From the NCBI GenBank assembly GCA_018000455.1, contig JAGNJW010000003.1, forward strand, positions 248,001-312,000: DNA of 64,000 bases, given 5' to 3'. This DNA is from Acidobacteriota bacterium. GTDB lineage: Bacteria; Acidobacteriota; Vicinamibacteria; Vicinamibacterales; UBA2999. This document shows, in pieces, positions 1 to 8,500 of this stretch. Position 1 is the stretch's first letter; each line of letters opens with the position of its first letter. The position numbers and the translations under genes are program-made. The notes under the pieces are model-generated. The model saw nothing but the letters and a program-made list of their open reading frames with translations. It made no database searches and was not told the DNA's origin.

Positions 1-393
1 GTCGAAGTGTTTCGCCGTCCCCAGCGGCTCGCGCTCGCAGACCTGGCGCCGGATCCCGACTGCGTCGTCACCTGCCTTCCGGTCATCCAGGAAGTGCTGC
101 AGGGATTCGACGACGATCGCGCACATGGCATCGCGCGTGTCTCGATGTTCGCGTGGCGTTCGGTCGACATTCCGCTCGGGGCCGACGTCGTCGAGCGCGC
201 GGTGCAGATCTACCGTCAGGCTCGCCGAGCCGGTGTCACGGTGCGGTCCACGGTCGACTGCCTCGTCGCCGCGTCGGCGCTCGGACACGGCTTGACCGTG
301 GTGCACTGCGACCGCGACTTTGCGGCCATCGCCCGCGTCACCGGCCTGCGCCACGAAGACCTGTCGCCCCGCCTGCGGCCCACCAACGCCTGA
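1..393 (+). CDS. PIN-domain VapC-like ribonuclease, N-terminus cut by window edge
   Basis: The reading frame is open from base 1 to a TGA at 391-393, so the start lies outside the window. The visible part is the C-terminal two thirds of a PIN domain: a helix-rich core, the segment STVDCLVAASAL carrying a conserved acidic residue, and HCDRDF with a further acidic pair near the end. PIN proteins of this size are usually the toxin of VapBC modules and cleave tRNA or other RNA with a metal ion held by four acidic residues. The first acidic residue, normally within ten residues of the start, is not in view. A partner antitoxin would be expected immediately upstream. It is unrelated in sequence to the second PIN gene at 3180-3611. 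Confidence 0.8.
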   Translation, partial: VEVFRRPQRLALADLAPDPDCVVTCLPVIQEVLQGFDDDRAHGIARVSMFAWRSVDIPLGADVVERAVQIYRQARRAGVTVRSTVDCLVAASALGHGLTVVHCDRDFAAIARVTGLRHEDLSPRLRPTNA

Positions 394-415
394 GCCCGGT
401 GCGCGTGCCGGGTGC

Positions 416-421
416 TATGCT
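416..421 (+). promoter_or_regulatory. -10-like hexamer placed for a leaderless transcript
   Basis: TATGCT ends six bases before the ATG at 428. If used, transcription would begin on or next to the start codon. No Shine-Dalgarno sequence is seen in front of this gene, which fits a leaderless mRNA. Several other genes in this window share the arrangement. No good -35 box is visible. Confidence 0.4.
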
Positions 422-427
422 CCTGCC

Positions 428-1252
428 ATGAAAATCGCCCTCGTGCAGCAGCACGCCACCCGCGACAAGGCGGCCAACCTGCAGCGTGGGCTCGCGGCCG
501 TGGACCGGGCCGCCGCCTCCGGCGCCCAGATCATCTGCTTTGCCGAGCTGGCCTTCGAGTGGTTCCACCCGCAGCACCCGGCCGATTCGAACGTGCGCAG
601 CCTGACCGAGACCCTCGACGGGCCGCTCGTGAAGGCGTTCCAGGCCAAGGCCGCGGAACGTGGCGTGGTCATCGTGCCGAACTTCTTCGAGCGCGATGGC
701 CTCGAGACCTACGACTGCTCACCGGTCATCGACGCCAACGGCATCGTGCTCGGCATGACGCGCATGGTGCACATCACCGACTATGCGTGCTTCCACGAGC
801 AGGGTTACTACACACCGGGCGACACCGGCGCGCCGGTCTACGAGACGAAGTTCGGCAAGATCGGCGTCGCCATCTGCTACGACCGGCACTTCCCGGAGTA
901 CATGCGGGCGCTGGCGCTCGGCGGCGCCGACCTGGTCGTCGTGCCCCAGGCGGGCACGGTGGGCGAGTGGACCGAGGGGTTGTACGAGGCCGAGATGCGA
1001 GTGACAGCCCTGCAGAACGGCTACCACGTGGCGCTCTGCAACCGCGTGGGCAAGGAAGATCTCCTCGACTTCTCGGGTGAGTCGTTCGTGTGCGGACCCT
1101 TCGGCGAGATGATCGCGCAGGCCCCGCGCAGCCAGGACTGCGTGCTGCTGGCCGACATCGATCTCTCGGCCAACAACGCTGCGCCGGCGCGCAAGCTGTT
1201 CCTGCGCCACCGGCGCCCCGAACTCTACGCCAGCTGGGTGGCGCGCGGGTGA
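428..1252 (+). CDS. Carbon-nitrogen hydrolase (nitrilase superfamily)
   Basis: The 274-residue protein has the full nitrilase fold and the usual family length. The members closest in appearance are N-carbamoyl-amine amidases and beta-ureidopropionases, which hydrolyse C-N bonds of carbamoyl or amide substrates in the cytoplasm. The catalytic Glu is E40 (CFAELAFEW) and the nucleophile is C150 (VAICYDRHFPE). The catalytic Lys normally lies in an R-K-x-H-I motif; here the segment reads TRMVHITDY, so position 113 is Met. I see no obvious replacement Lys, so the active site differs from the textbook triad. The ATG at 428 is preferred over upstream in-frame codons because homology begins at MKIALVQ. 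The stop overlaps the GTG start of the downstream transporter, suggesting the two are co-translated and that the transporter may import the substrate. Confidence 0.85.
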   Translation: MKIALVQQHATRDKAANLQRGLAAVDRAAASGAQIICFAELAFEWFHPQHPADSNVRSLTETLDGPLVKAFQAKAAERGVVIVPNFFERDGLETYDCSPVIDANGIVLGMTRMVHITDYACFHEQGYYTPGDTGAPVYETKFGKIGVAICYDRHFPEYMRALALGGADLVVVPQAGTVGEWTEGLYEAEMRVTALQNGYHVALCNRVGKEDLLDFSGESFVCGPFGEMIAQAPRSQDCVLLADIDLSANNAAPARKLFLRHRRPELYASWVARG

Positions 1253-2556
1253 GTGTTGCCGCGCCGGTCCCGGCGCTGCGCCGCGCGCTCGGGAAGTGGG
1301 ACCTGACGGCCATCGGCGTCAATCAGGTCATAGGCTCGGCCATCTTCCTGATTCAGGCCGACGTGGCCCGCATCGTCGGCAGCTGGGGCCCGCTGATGTT
1401 CCTCGGCATCGGCCTCTCGTCGCTGTTCGTGGCGCTGTGCTTCGCCGAGGTGGCCAGCCGCTTCGACAGCACTGGCGGGCCCATCGGCCCCGCACGCGCG
1501 GCCTTCGGCCGTTTCGTCGGCTTCGAAGTGGGTTGGATGCTGTGGTTCAGCCGCGTGTCCAGCGGCGCGTCGGTGATCAACGGCATGGCACTGGCGCTCG
1601 GCTACTACTGGCCGGTGCTGGCCACGGGCGGGCCGCGGACGCTGGTGATCCTGTCTGTGCTGGGCGTGCTCACCTGGGTCAACGTGCGTGGTATCCGTCA
1701 GACGTCGTGGCTGGTGAACTTCTTCACCATCGGCAAGCTGCTGCCGCTGGTGGTGTTCGTAGTGGTGGGCGCCTTCTTCTTCGATCCCGGCCGCGTCGTG
1801 CCGTCGGAGTCGATCTCTCTCGAAAACCTCGGTGCCGCCGCGCTGCTGCTCATCTTCGCCTACGGGGGCTACGAGGTCACGGGCGTGCCGGCGGGGGAGG
1901 CGTCGAATCCGAAGAAGGACGTCCCGTTCGCGTTCATCGCGACCATTCTGATCGCCTCCGGCGTGATGACGCTGGCGGCGGCCGTGGCCGCCGGCCTGTT
2001 GCCGGATCTGACGGCCACCCGGACGCCGATTGCGGATGCCTCGGCGCTGGTGATGGGCGCCTTCGGGGGGCTGCTCGTGAGTGTCGGCTCCGTGGTGTCG
2101 ATGACGGGCAACAACATGGGCCAGCTGCTCTCGGGCTCGCGCACCGTGTTCGCGCTGGCGGAGAACGGCGACCTGCCGCCGGTGTTCGCCCGTGTGCACC
2201 CCGAGTACCGCACACCCTACGTGGCCATCTGGTTCACGTCGGTCGTGCTGGTGGTGCTGGCGCTCACCGGCTCGTTCGTGTTCATGGCGGCGGTGAGCGC
2301 CGTGGCCCGCCTGGTGGTGTACCTCTCGGCCTGCGGGGCCACGCTGCGACTACGTTCGGCGGACATGGCCGATCGCGTGGCGCCGGCCGAGTTCACCGCG
2401 CCGCTCGGGCCCATCATTCCGGTGCTGGCGATCCTGATCTCGCTGAGCATCCTGGCCGGCGCCACCACGCAGCAGTTGCTGTCGGGCGTGGCCGCGCTCG
2501 CGGCCGGCGGCGTGCTCTTCGCGATGGCGACGCGCGGCGCGACATCCGCTGCCTGA
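1249..2556 (+). CDS. APC-superfamily amino acid/amine permease
   Basis: The 435-residue inner-membrane protein has about 12 hydrophobic segments. The N-terminus (LGKWDLTAIGVNQVIGSAIF) carries the unwound first helix and Gly-rich substrate motif typical of amino acid-polyamine-organocation transporters. A second recognisable element is IFAYGGYEVTGVPAGEA in the sixth helix region. The substrate cannot be told from sequence; amino acids or amines are normal for the family. The GTG start at 1249 overlaps the stop of the carbon-nitrogen hydrolase by four bases (GTGA). This makes a two-gene operon and suggests uptake of a nitrogen compound that the hydrolase then breaks down. Confidence 0.88.
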   Translation: MSVAAPVPALRRALGKWDLTAIGVNQVIGSAIFLIQADVARIVGSWGPLMFLGIGLSSLFVALCFAEVASRFDSTGGPIGPARAAFGRFVGFEVGWMLWFSRVSSGASVINGMALALGYYWPVLATGGPRTLVILSVLGVLTWVNVRGIRQTSWLVNFFTIGKLLPLVVFVVVGAFFFDPGRVVPSESISLENLGAAALLLIFAYGGYEVTGVPAGEASNPKKDVPFAFIATILIASGVMTLAAAVAAGLLPDLTATRTPIADASALVMGAFGGLLVSVGSVVSMTGNNMGQLLSGSRTVFALAENGDLPPVFARVHPEYRTPYVAIWFTSVVLVVLALTGSFVFMAAVSAVARLVVYLSACGATLRLRSADMADRVAPAEFTAPLGPIIPVLAILISLSILAGATTQQLLSGVAALAAGGVLFAMATRGATSAA

Positions 2557-2616
2557 TTCCTGACAGAGTCAGCCGCCAGGCTCGCGGAAGGTGTTGTCTT
2601 GGCGCGCCGCGGATAG

Positions 2617-3153
2617 TCTCGCCGTCGGGGTGCCCGTCGCGGGCCGCGCACGCCGCCCGGCACCGGTTCCCATGATGCTGTTGTCCGGGCGCTCAAGCGA
2701 ACGTGGATAAAGGGAGGCGTAGGCGGCCTTCGCGTTGCGCTGGCTGGCCAGGGCGAACTCGACACCCTTCGTTCGCTGTCGGAACGCTATGGAACGCATG
2801 CGTTGGAACTGCTCGGCGCCTCCACGGGCGCCACGGTGTGGACCAGCGTGACGCCGCTGGTGCTGCCGCGCTTTCAAAAAACCCGAGGCCGAAACTCCCC
2901 CGAAGGGCAGGTCCTGGCCGAACTTGAATCGAGACGGCTTCCGCCTGCACGAATCGAGGTCCGGCAATGGGACGCGCAGACGCTGCCGATGCGCCACGCC
3001 GTTCGCGTGCGAAGGCCACCGGCGGTGGCACCACCCGTTGACGCTGGAATGGCGGTGGTTCTCACATTCGAGGAGCCTGTTCGTGGTCCACTGAGTCTGG
3101 GCTATGGGTCGCACTTCGGACTGGGACTCTTCCGGGCAGAGCGCTTCGACTGA
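2617..3153 (+). pseudogene. csb2: Relic of type I-G CRISPR csb2 (Cas5-Cas6 fusion), C-terminal fragment
   Basis: The frame opens after a TAG at 2614-2616 and runs 178 codons to a TGA at 3151-3153. It has no good start, and its first part is a poor match to anything. From about 2670 the translation resembles the C-terminal half of Csb2 (GSU0054 family), the fused Cas5-Cas6 subunit of type I-G (formerly I-U) effectors. The resemblance includes a helix followed by GGVGGLRVALAG, then TVWTSVTPLVLPRF with a Lys-Thr-Arg-Gly-Arg stretch, LESRRLPPARIEV, and a closing GPLSLGYGSHFGLGLF. The closing Gly-rich motif is the most diagnostic. The N-terminal half, with the repeat-cleaving part, is gone. No csb1, csx17 or cas3 is present nearby. 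With the cas2 fragment at 3934 it marks the remains of one locus. The assignment is by eye only. Confidence 0.7.
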
Positions 3154-3179
3154 ATCCTCGAAGTTGCCTCGACGGCGAG

Positions 3180-3611
3180 CTATCGTTTCGCACTCGCGCG
3201 CGCTCCCGGTACCACCTCAAATCCCATCTGCTTAAAGTGCTTGTCCGTCGTCAACACGCCCGTCAACTTCAGCTCCTGCATCACCGCGAAGCTCGCGCAA
3301 TCGGTGAACGAGTAGCGCTTGTCTCGATGCAGGAAGAATAGCGCCAGCGCGCGGTCGAACCGGCCGAGGTCGATGCGTTCCCAGCGCACGCGCTGGCTGC
3401 CGTCCACTTGGCGCCACCACGTCTCGGCCGCGGCGATGCTCAGCCGCAGGCGGATCAGCGTCAGCGTCTCGTCCACGACGTAGTCGGTCGTGACTAGCGT
3501 CCTACCAGCACGCAGGGCCTTGTCGCGGGCGGCGCGGCACGACTCATGTGCGGCGTCGGAGGCGTCGGCGCATGCCATCCACCCGGCCGTGTCGACGAAG
3601 AGGGCCATCAT
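3180..3611 (-). CDS. vapC: VapC-like PIN-domain toxin
   Basis: This intact 143-residue PIN protein keeps all four metal-binding acidic residues: D7 (ALFVDTAGW), E48 (VVDETL), D104 (SFTDCASFAVM) and D123 (LTTDKHF). VapC toxins cut specific RNAs, and the paired antitoxin blocks the active site. The start codon overlaps the stop of the antitoxin gene (ATGA), which is the standard arrangement for translational coupling. A second ATG follows immediately, so the start may be at 3608. The gene lies between csb2 and cas2 remnants, with its 3' end 26 bases from the csb2 stop. This suggests that the module was inserted into, or survived the decay of, a CRISPR-Cas locus. Confidence 0.88.
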   Translation of the reverse strand: MMALFVDTAGWMACADASDAAHESCRAARDKALRAGRTLVTTDYVVDETLTLIRLRLSIAAAETWWRQVDGSQRVRWERIDLGRFDRALALFFLHRDKRYSFTDCASFAVMQELKLTGVLTTDKHFKQMGFEVVPGARASAKR

Positions 3612-3856
3612 TTCGAGTACAGCAGATCGTCGTGGTCGTTGGCGCTTCGCCCATCGTTCGATGAACCAACCGGCCCCGCCTCATAAAGCGGATCCTCGCC
3701 AAGCGGCACGGGTGCTTGCTCGGCATCGCCCAGCGGCACGATCTGGAAGGCGGGCCGGCTCCGATAGATCACCGTGAAGCGTGCACCCTTCTGCACGCGT
3801 CTGACGACGTCTGGCAACGAAGCACGCAGGGCTTTGGCGTTGATCGAAATGGCCAT
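3608..3856 (-). CDS. Phd/YefM-like antitoxin partner of VapC
   Basis: An 82-residue protein beginning MAISINAKALRASLPDVVRR, the N-terminal DNA-binding layout of Phd/YefM and similar VapB antitoxins, followed by a short strand (ARFTVIYRSRPAFQIVPL). The acidic C-terminal tail would wrap the toxin. It is the first gene of a two-gene operon with the PIN toxin. A perfect inverted repeat sits directly upstream of its start and is the natural place for autoregulation by the antitoxin-toxin complex. The ATG at 3856 is chosen because the conserved N-terminus begins there. Confidence 0.85.
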   Translation of the reverse strand: MAISINAKALRASLPDVVRRVQKGARFTVIYRSRPAFQIVPLGDAEQAPVPLGEDPLYEAGPVGSSNDGRSANDHDDLLYSK

Positions 3857-3863
3857 TCCATAG

Positions 3864-3881
3864 GTTAACTCAAGTTAACCC
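3864..3881 (-). promoter_or_regulatory. Inverted repeat, likely operator of the toxin-antitoxin operon
   Basis: GGTTAACT and AGTTAACC form perfect 8-base arms with a 2-base spacer, ending seven bases before the antitoxin ATG. The AT-rich composition stands out from the GC-rich surroundings. Phd/YefM dimers bind palindromes in this position in other systems; binding here is inferred. A second repeat, GTGTCGGC / GCCGACAC (3887-3894 and 3902-3909), lies just upstream. Confidence 0.65.
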
Positions 3882-3933
3882 TGTAGTGTCGGCGGGTCCG
3901 GGCCGACACCCCGGATGTCGACGCAGGGGCGCC

Positions 3934-4077
3934 ATGCGCAACACCTACCTCGTCCGTCACGACATCTCCGACGACCTACGCCGAACCCGCGTTCTCAAGA
4001 CGATGAAGGGCTTCGGCGATCACCTGCAGTATTCGGTGTTCGAGTGCCAGCTCAACGCAACGGATCTGGCGCGCTAC
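3934..4077 (+). pseudogene. cas2: Relic of cas2, N-terminal fragment
   Basis: The ATG at 3934, preceded by AGGGG, opens a frame that matches the N-terminal half of Cas2 for about 48 residues: MRNTYLVRHDISDDLRR, then VLKTMKGFGDHLQYSVFEC and QLNATDLAR. Cas2 forms the Cas1-Cas2 spacer integration complex. The ferredoxin-like first strand and the conserved Asp (D10) are visible, although the usual Tyr before it is His. Homology stops at about 4074, exactly where the convergent gene on the minus strand ends. Beyond this the frame continues only as the shadow of that gene. The second half, including the domain-swapping strand, is missing, so this is not a functional gene. The K-T-M-K-G-F-G-D-H-L-Q-Y-S-V-F pattern is typical of Cas2 from type I-G and related loci. 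Confidence 0.8.
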
Positions 4078-4643
4078 TTCTCGAGCACCGCCACCCGCAG
4101 CGCTTCGAGCAGCAGCTCGTCGCGTGTCTCGGCCCGGTTGCGTGGTGAACTGCCCCAGGTCTCGTCGAGGGTCGTCATCCGCGACACCACGCAGTTCACG
4201 TCGCACAGCCCGCCGCCGCTGAGCCGCATGGTCCCTGACGACCGCGCTTCGAGTTCGATGAGCCACTTGTCGAAGAGTGCGGCGTTCTCTTCGTTCTCGC
4301 TGGCGATGTTCCAGTCGAGCAGGCGGTTCATCGCGGTCACGACGCGTGGGTCAACGGCGACCGAGCGCTTGCTGAGGGTGAAGGCAAACAGTGTCGTCTG
4401 CGTACCGGTGAACGGCGAGTTCGGCACGCTGCCGGGTCGTACCGTCGGCCCGGGCTGGGCGTGAGCGCGGACGTCCTTGAGCAGCGGCACCAGCGCGCGC
4501 GCCGCTTCCTGGCGTTGGGCGACGGTGGCGCCGATGACGATCTGAGGCGCCGTGCTCTGGGCGGCGGCGCCGGCCACCGGGAGTATCAGTGCCGCGACCA
4601 CGGCCATGGTGGCCAGCGTGCGGGTAGTGCATGGCGGGCGCAT
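4074..4643 (-). CDS. Secreted protein of unknown function
   Basis: The start at 4643 follows AGGAGGGG at a good distance and yields a clear signal peptide (TRTLATMAVVAALILPVAG, cleavage near AAAQS). The mature part of about 155 residues has two Cys (LCDVNCVV) that could form a disulfide, and a helical N-terminal half. I do not recognise the family. The 3' end abuts the truncated cas2 homology, so whatever removed the rest of cas2 also set this boundary. Confidence 0.7.
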   Translation of the reverse strand: MRPPCTTRTLATMAVVAALILPVAGAAAQSTAPQIVIGATVAQRQEAARALVPLLKDVRAHAQPGPTVRPGSVPNSPFTGTQTTLFAFTLSKRSVAVDPRVVTAMNRLLDWNIASENEENAALFDKWLIELEARSSGTMRLSGGGLCDVNCVVSRMTTLDETWGSSPRNRAETRDELLLEALRVAVLEK

Positions 4644-4721
4644 GGACCCCTCCTGTTCTCGTCCCACTACATCACCCTCGCGACCCTTATCGCAAGCGAC
4701 GCCGCCGCGGCTGGCGGGCCA

Positions 4722-5471
4722 CTAGCCCGGGCGGCGCCGGCTGGTCGCCGCGCGTTCCGCCACCAGTGGATCGCGCTCCATCGTGCGCCGCATCTCCACG
4801 ATCGGCTGGTTGAGGAAGCCGACAAACGGCGCCATCGCCTCGAACGTGGCCAGGAGCTGCCTGTAGAAGTCGGGGCGCGCGGCAAACGCCGGTGCCTCCT
4901 CGCGGGCGGCGAGAAACTGCTTGTGTCGCAAGACATCGGCCGCCGGGTGAGCCGCATCGAAGCCTCGCGGCATGCGCGCGGCCGTCGTGCCCTGCATCGT
5001 GCCGAGCAGCGTCTTGAACTTCGAGGCGCCGACGAGCTTGGCGAACGTGCGATGGTGCTCGACGATGTGCGTGCGCACTGCATGCAGCATCGCCGAATCC
5101 GGTGAGTAGAGACCGCCGCCGATCCACACCGACTCGGTGGAGACTTCGAAGTAGAGTCCGGCGCCCTGCATCCGGCCCAGGGCTCGATGCGGGAACACGG
5201 CGGCGACGTTGGTCTTGAGCGGCGCCTTGTTGGCGCTGAAGCGGGTGTCGCGCCACGGCCGGAACATCGAGACCTTCGGCGTGGCCACGAACTCCGGCGC
5301 CACTTGGGGGAAATCGAGCGCCAGCTGGTCGACAATCGCCATCATCGGCGCATGCACGTGCTGGTCGTACTCGGCACGGCGCTCGTGGAACCATTCCCGG
5401 CGGTTGTTGCGCTTGAGGGCGCGGAGGAATGCCAGCGTCTTGGGAGTGAAGCCTGGCGCAGCAGGGGGCAT
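4722..5471 (-). CDS. DUF2461 family protein
   Basis: A 249-residue protein of the DUF2461 (TIGR02453) family, matching its usual length. Diagnostic segments are FLRALKRNNRREWFHERRAEY near the N-terminus, VSMFRPWRDTRFSANKAPLKT in the centre, and GLYFEVSTESVWIGGGLY. The biochemical role of the family is not established; it is a common cytoplasmic protein. The ATG at 5471 is preferred because homology begins at PGFTPKTLAFL and a -10-like TAGGAT lies seven bases upstream, with no Shine-Dalgarno. The frame stays open further upstream, but that part overlaps the divergent lipoprotein gene. Confidence 0.85.
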   Translation of the reverse strand: MPPAAPGFTPKTLAFLRALKRNNRREWFHERRAEYDQHVHAPMMAIVDQLALDFPQVAPEFVATPKVSMFRPWRDTRFSANKAPLKTNVAAVFPHRALGRMQGAGLYFEVSTESVWIGGGLYSPDSAMLHAVRTHIVEHHRTFAKLVGASKFKTLLGTMQGTTAARMPRGFDAAHPAADVLRHKQFLAAREEAPAFAARPDFYRQLLATFEAMAPFVGFLNQPIVEMRRTMERDPLVAERAATSRRRPG

Positions 5472-5478
5472 GTCTGCG

Positions 5479-5484
5479 ATCCTA
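5479..5484 (-). promoter_or_regulatory. -10-like hexamer for the DUF2461 gene
   Basis: TAGGAT on the minus strand ends seven bases before the ATG at 5471. The position would give a leaderless transcript, as proposed for several genes in this window. Confidence 0.35.
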
Positions 5485-5577
5485 GCAGCCCGCACGGCTC
5501 TCGCTGCCTCGTGGGCCGAGCTAACGGAATGGCGCTCGGTTGCCGAGACCATCAAGGCCAGGAATCGAACCGGACCA

Positions 5578-8500
5578 ATGCCCAGAACGCGTCGACTGAT
5601 ACTGCTGCTGGGCTTAGCGGCCCTCGTCCCTGGTTGCGCGGGCCAAGGCCCAGCCGAGAGCCGCCTCATGCAGCGGCTCGGCCCGATTTCAGTTGGGCCG
5701 CCCGCGGTGGCCGGTGTGGACGGCCCTCGCGGCATGACGCAGGTGAACACGCCCGCCCAGGCGTGGACTGGTGCCTCGCCGACCATCGTCGGCACCGCCG
5801 AACTGATGACGGCGCAGGCCCGCCGCAGCCCCGCCGTGGCCGACTGGCGCGACCGCCCCCGGGCCCGCAAGATCCGGCCCGACCGCCGGACCCTGCCGCA
5901 CAATCCGTTCGCGCCGCCCCTTGTCCCAATCGCCGCGCCCGGCGTGGTGGAGCGCGGCGGCGCGCCGCTGGTTGCGCAAACAGCCACCACTCCCAACGTC
6001 GACGTGGCGCGGCTCGCCGATACCGGCGCTCTGCCGCCAGACACGATGGGCGACATCGGCCCCACGCAATACCTCGCCGGGCTCAACGGCCGCCTTCGCA
6101 CCGTCAGCAAGACCACCGGCTTGGCCGATGGCGCGCTCGACCTCGACAGCGACGTGTTCTTCGCCCCCAGCTTGCCGGTCGCCGGGTTCACCTCCGACCC
6201 GCGGGTGCGCTACGACCGCCGCACCCAGCGCTGGTACGTGTTGATGATCAGCGTCGCGCTGCCGAACCGCTTCCTGCTGGCCGTGAGCAGCGCGTCCACC
6301 ATTACCGGTTCCACCACCTGGGCCCAGTTCCACTGGGACAACACCCGCCGGCAGGGCGGTGTCGGCGGCGCGGCCTCCTGCCTGGCCGACTACCCGACGC
6401 TGGGCGTCGACGAGGATGCGCTCTACATCGGCGTCAACCAGTTCTGTGGGGCGTCGGTCAACCTCCTGGAGTTCGACTCGACGTCGGTCTACGTCCTCAA
6501 CAAGACCACGCTCGTTGGCGGCTCGCTCTCGGTGGCCCAGTTCGACGGCGTGTTGCCGTCGGCAACGAGCGACGGCGTCTATACTCCGCAGGGCGTCGAC
6601 AACGTCGACGCCAACACCAACCAGGGCTACGTCATCGGCGTCGACAACCGCCAGTTCGGGAGCCTCGTGATGCACCGCATCACGAGCCCGGCCGCCGCGC
6701 CGTCGATCTCCGGCGCTATCAGCCTCTCCGTGCCCGACACCGGCTTTCCGATCGACGTGCCACACGAGGGCGGCGTCGTCGCCCTCGATGGTCTCGACGA
6801 CCGGCTACTGCAAGCCGTCATCCGCCAGGGCAAGCTGTGGGCGGCGCAGCAGATCGAAGTAGGCGCTACCGGCGAGGCTACGGTCGGCGGCGGCAGGAAC
6901 GCCGTCCGGTGGTACGAGCTCGGCGGCCTGACATCCACGCCGGTGGTGGTGCAAGCCGGCACGGTGTTCGATCCGGCGCCGGCCAATCCCGTCAGCTACT
7001 GGATGGGCGCCATCATGACCAACGGCCAGGGCCACGCCGCCCTCGGCATGTCGAAGGCCGGTGCCACGACGCGCGTCAACACCGCCTTCACTGGCCGTCT
7101 CGCCGGCGACCCGCCAGGTGCCATGGACCCGCCGGCGCAGTACAGCGCCAACACCTCGTTTGCCTACAACGTGCAGCCGCCTCCTGCCACCGCGCAGCGC
7201 TGGGGCGACTACTCGTACACGAGCGTCGACCCCGACGACGACATGACGTTCTGGACGCTGCAGCAGTACGTGGACGCCACCAACTCCTACGCCGTGCGGC
7301 TGGTGCGTCTGCTCTCGCCGCCGCCGGCGTCGATCGCCACGGTGTCGCCCAACGTCATCGACCCCGGCGTCGCCGCCGTCATCGTGAACGTCACGGGCAC
7401 GGCCAGCAACGGCCGCGGCTTTTTCGATCCGGGCCCCGGGTTCGCCCGCCGGTTGACCGCATCGGTCAGCGGCGGCGGCGTGGCCGTGACGAGCGTCACG
7501 GTGAACAGCCCGACGTCGCTGACGCTGATTCTCAACACCGCCGGCGCGACTGCGGGCGCCCGCACGCTGACCATCACCAACCCCGATGGCCAGGTCGCTT
7601 CGGCGGCCGCGGCGATCACGATCGGCAGCTCCACGCCGGCCCCGCCCGTCTTCAGCGGCGCGCCGGGTGACCGCACGCTCTTCGACGCGGGCGACGGCGC
7701 GACGACGGGCGCGCTCGCCTTTACCGTGGCCGACCCACAGGGCACCCCGGTGACGCTCACGGCCTCGTCGTCGAATCCCATCGTCATCCCCGCCAACCGC
7801 GTGCTGCTCGGAGGCACCGGGGCAAGTCGCACCGTGACCGTGACCAGCGTCGGCCAGTACGGCTCGTCGACGATCACGCTCACCGCCAGCGACGGCGTAC
7901 CCGGCGCGCCCGGCGTGCTGTCGAGTACGGCCACCTTCGTCGTCACCGTGAGTCCGTCGTCGGTGCCGGGCCCGCCGCAGAGTCTCGGCGCGGTCGTCAC
8001 CAGAAACCGCGTCACCTTCACCTGGCAGGCGCCGCCCACGGCGGCGACCGAGCCGGTCAGCAGCTACCGGCTCGAAGCGGGCTATGGGCCGGGCCAGACG
8101 ATCGCCGTCATCCCCGTGGGCAACTCCCTCACCTACACCGTCTTTGCCGCTCCGGATGGCGTCTTCTTCGTGCGCCTGCGGGCGCTGACGGCCGCCGGTG
8201 TGAGTGCGCCCTCGAACGAGATTCAGTTCGCCACCGGCCAGGCGGCGCCGCCGCTGGCGCCGCTGGCACTGCTGGCCACGGTGCAGGACACCGCGGTGTC
8301 GCTGCAGTGGACCGAGAATCCGCAGGGGCCGATCATCACCGGCTACCAGGTGCGCGCGGGCAGCGGTCCAGGTCTCACCGATGTGGGTCTGGCGCCGCTG
8401 CCGCCCACGGCGCGGACGTTTTCGGCCATCGCGCCTCCGGCCACCTACTACGTGCGCATCGTGGCCCTGAACGCCGCCGGCGAGAGTGTGGCGTCGAACG

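Noticed and set aside
2557..4100. Search for CRISPR repeats near the csb2 and cas2 relics
   Set aside because: No direct repeats with regular spacing were found, so no array is reported.
5555..5580. GGTTCGATTCC on the minus strand, like a tRNA T-arm
   Set aside because: No cloverleaf could be folded around it; the stem next to the loop has mismatches and the upstream sequence is coding. It may be chance.
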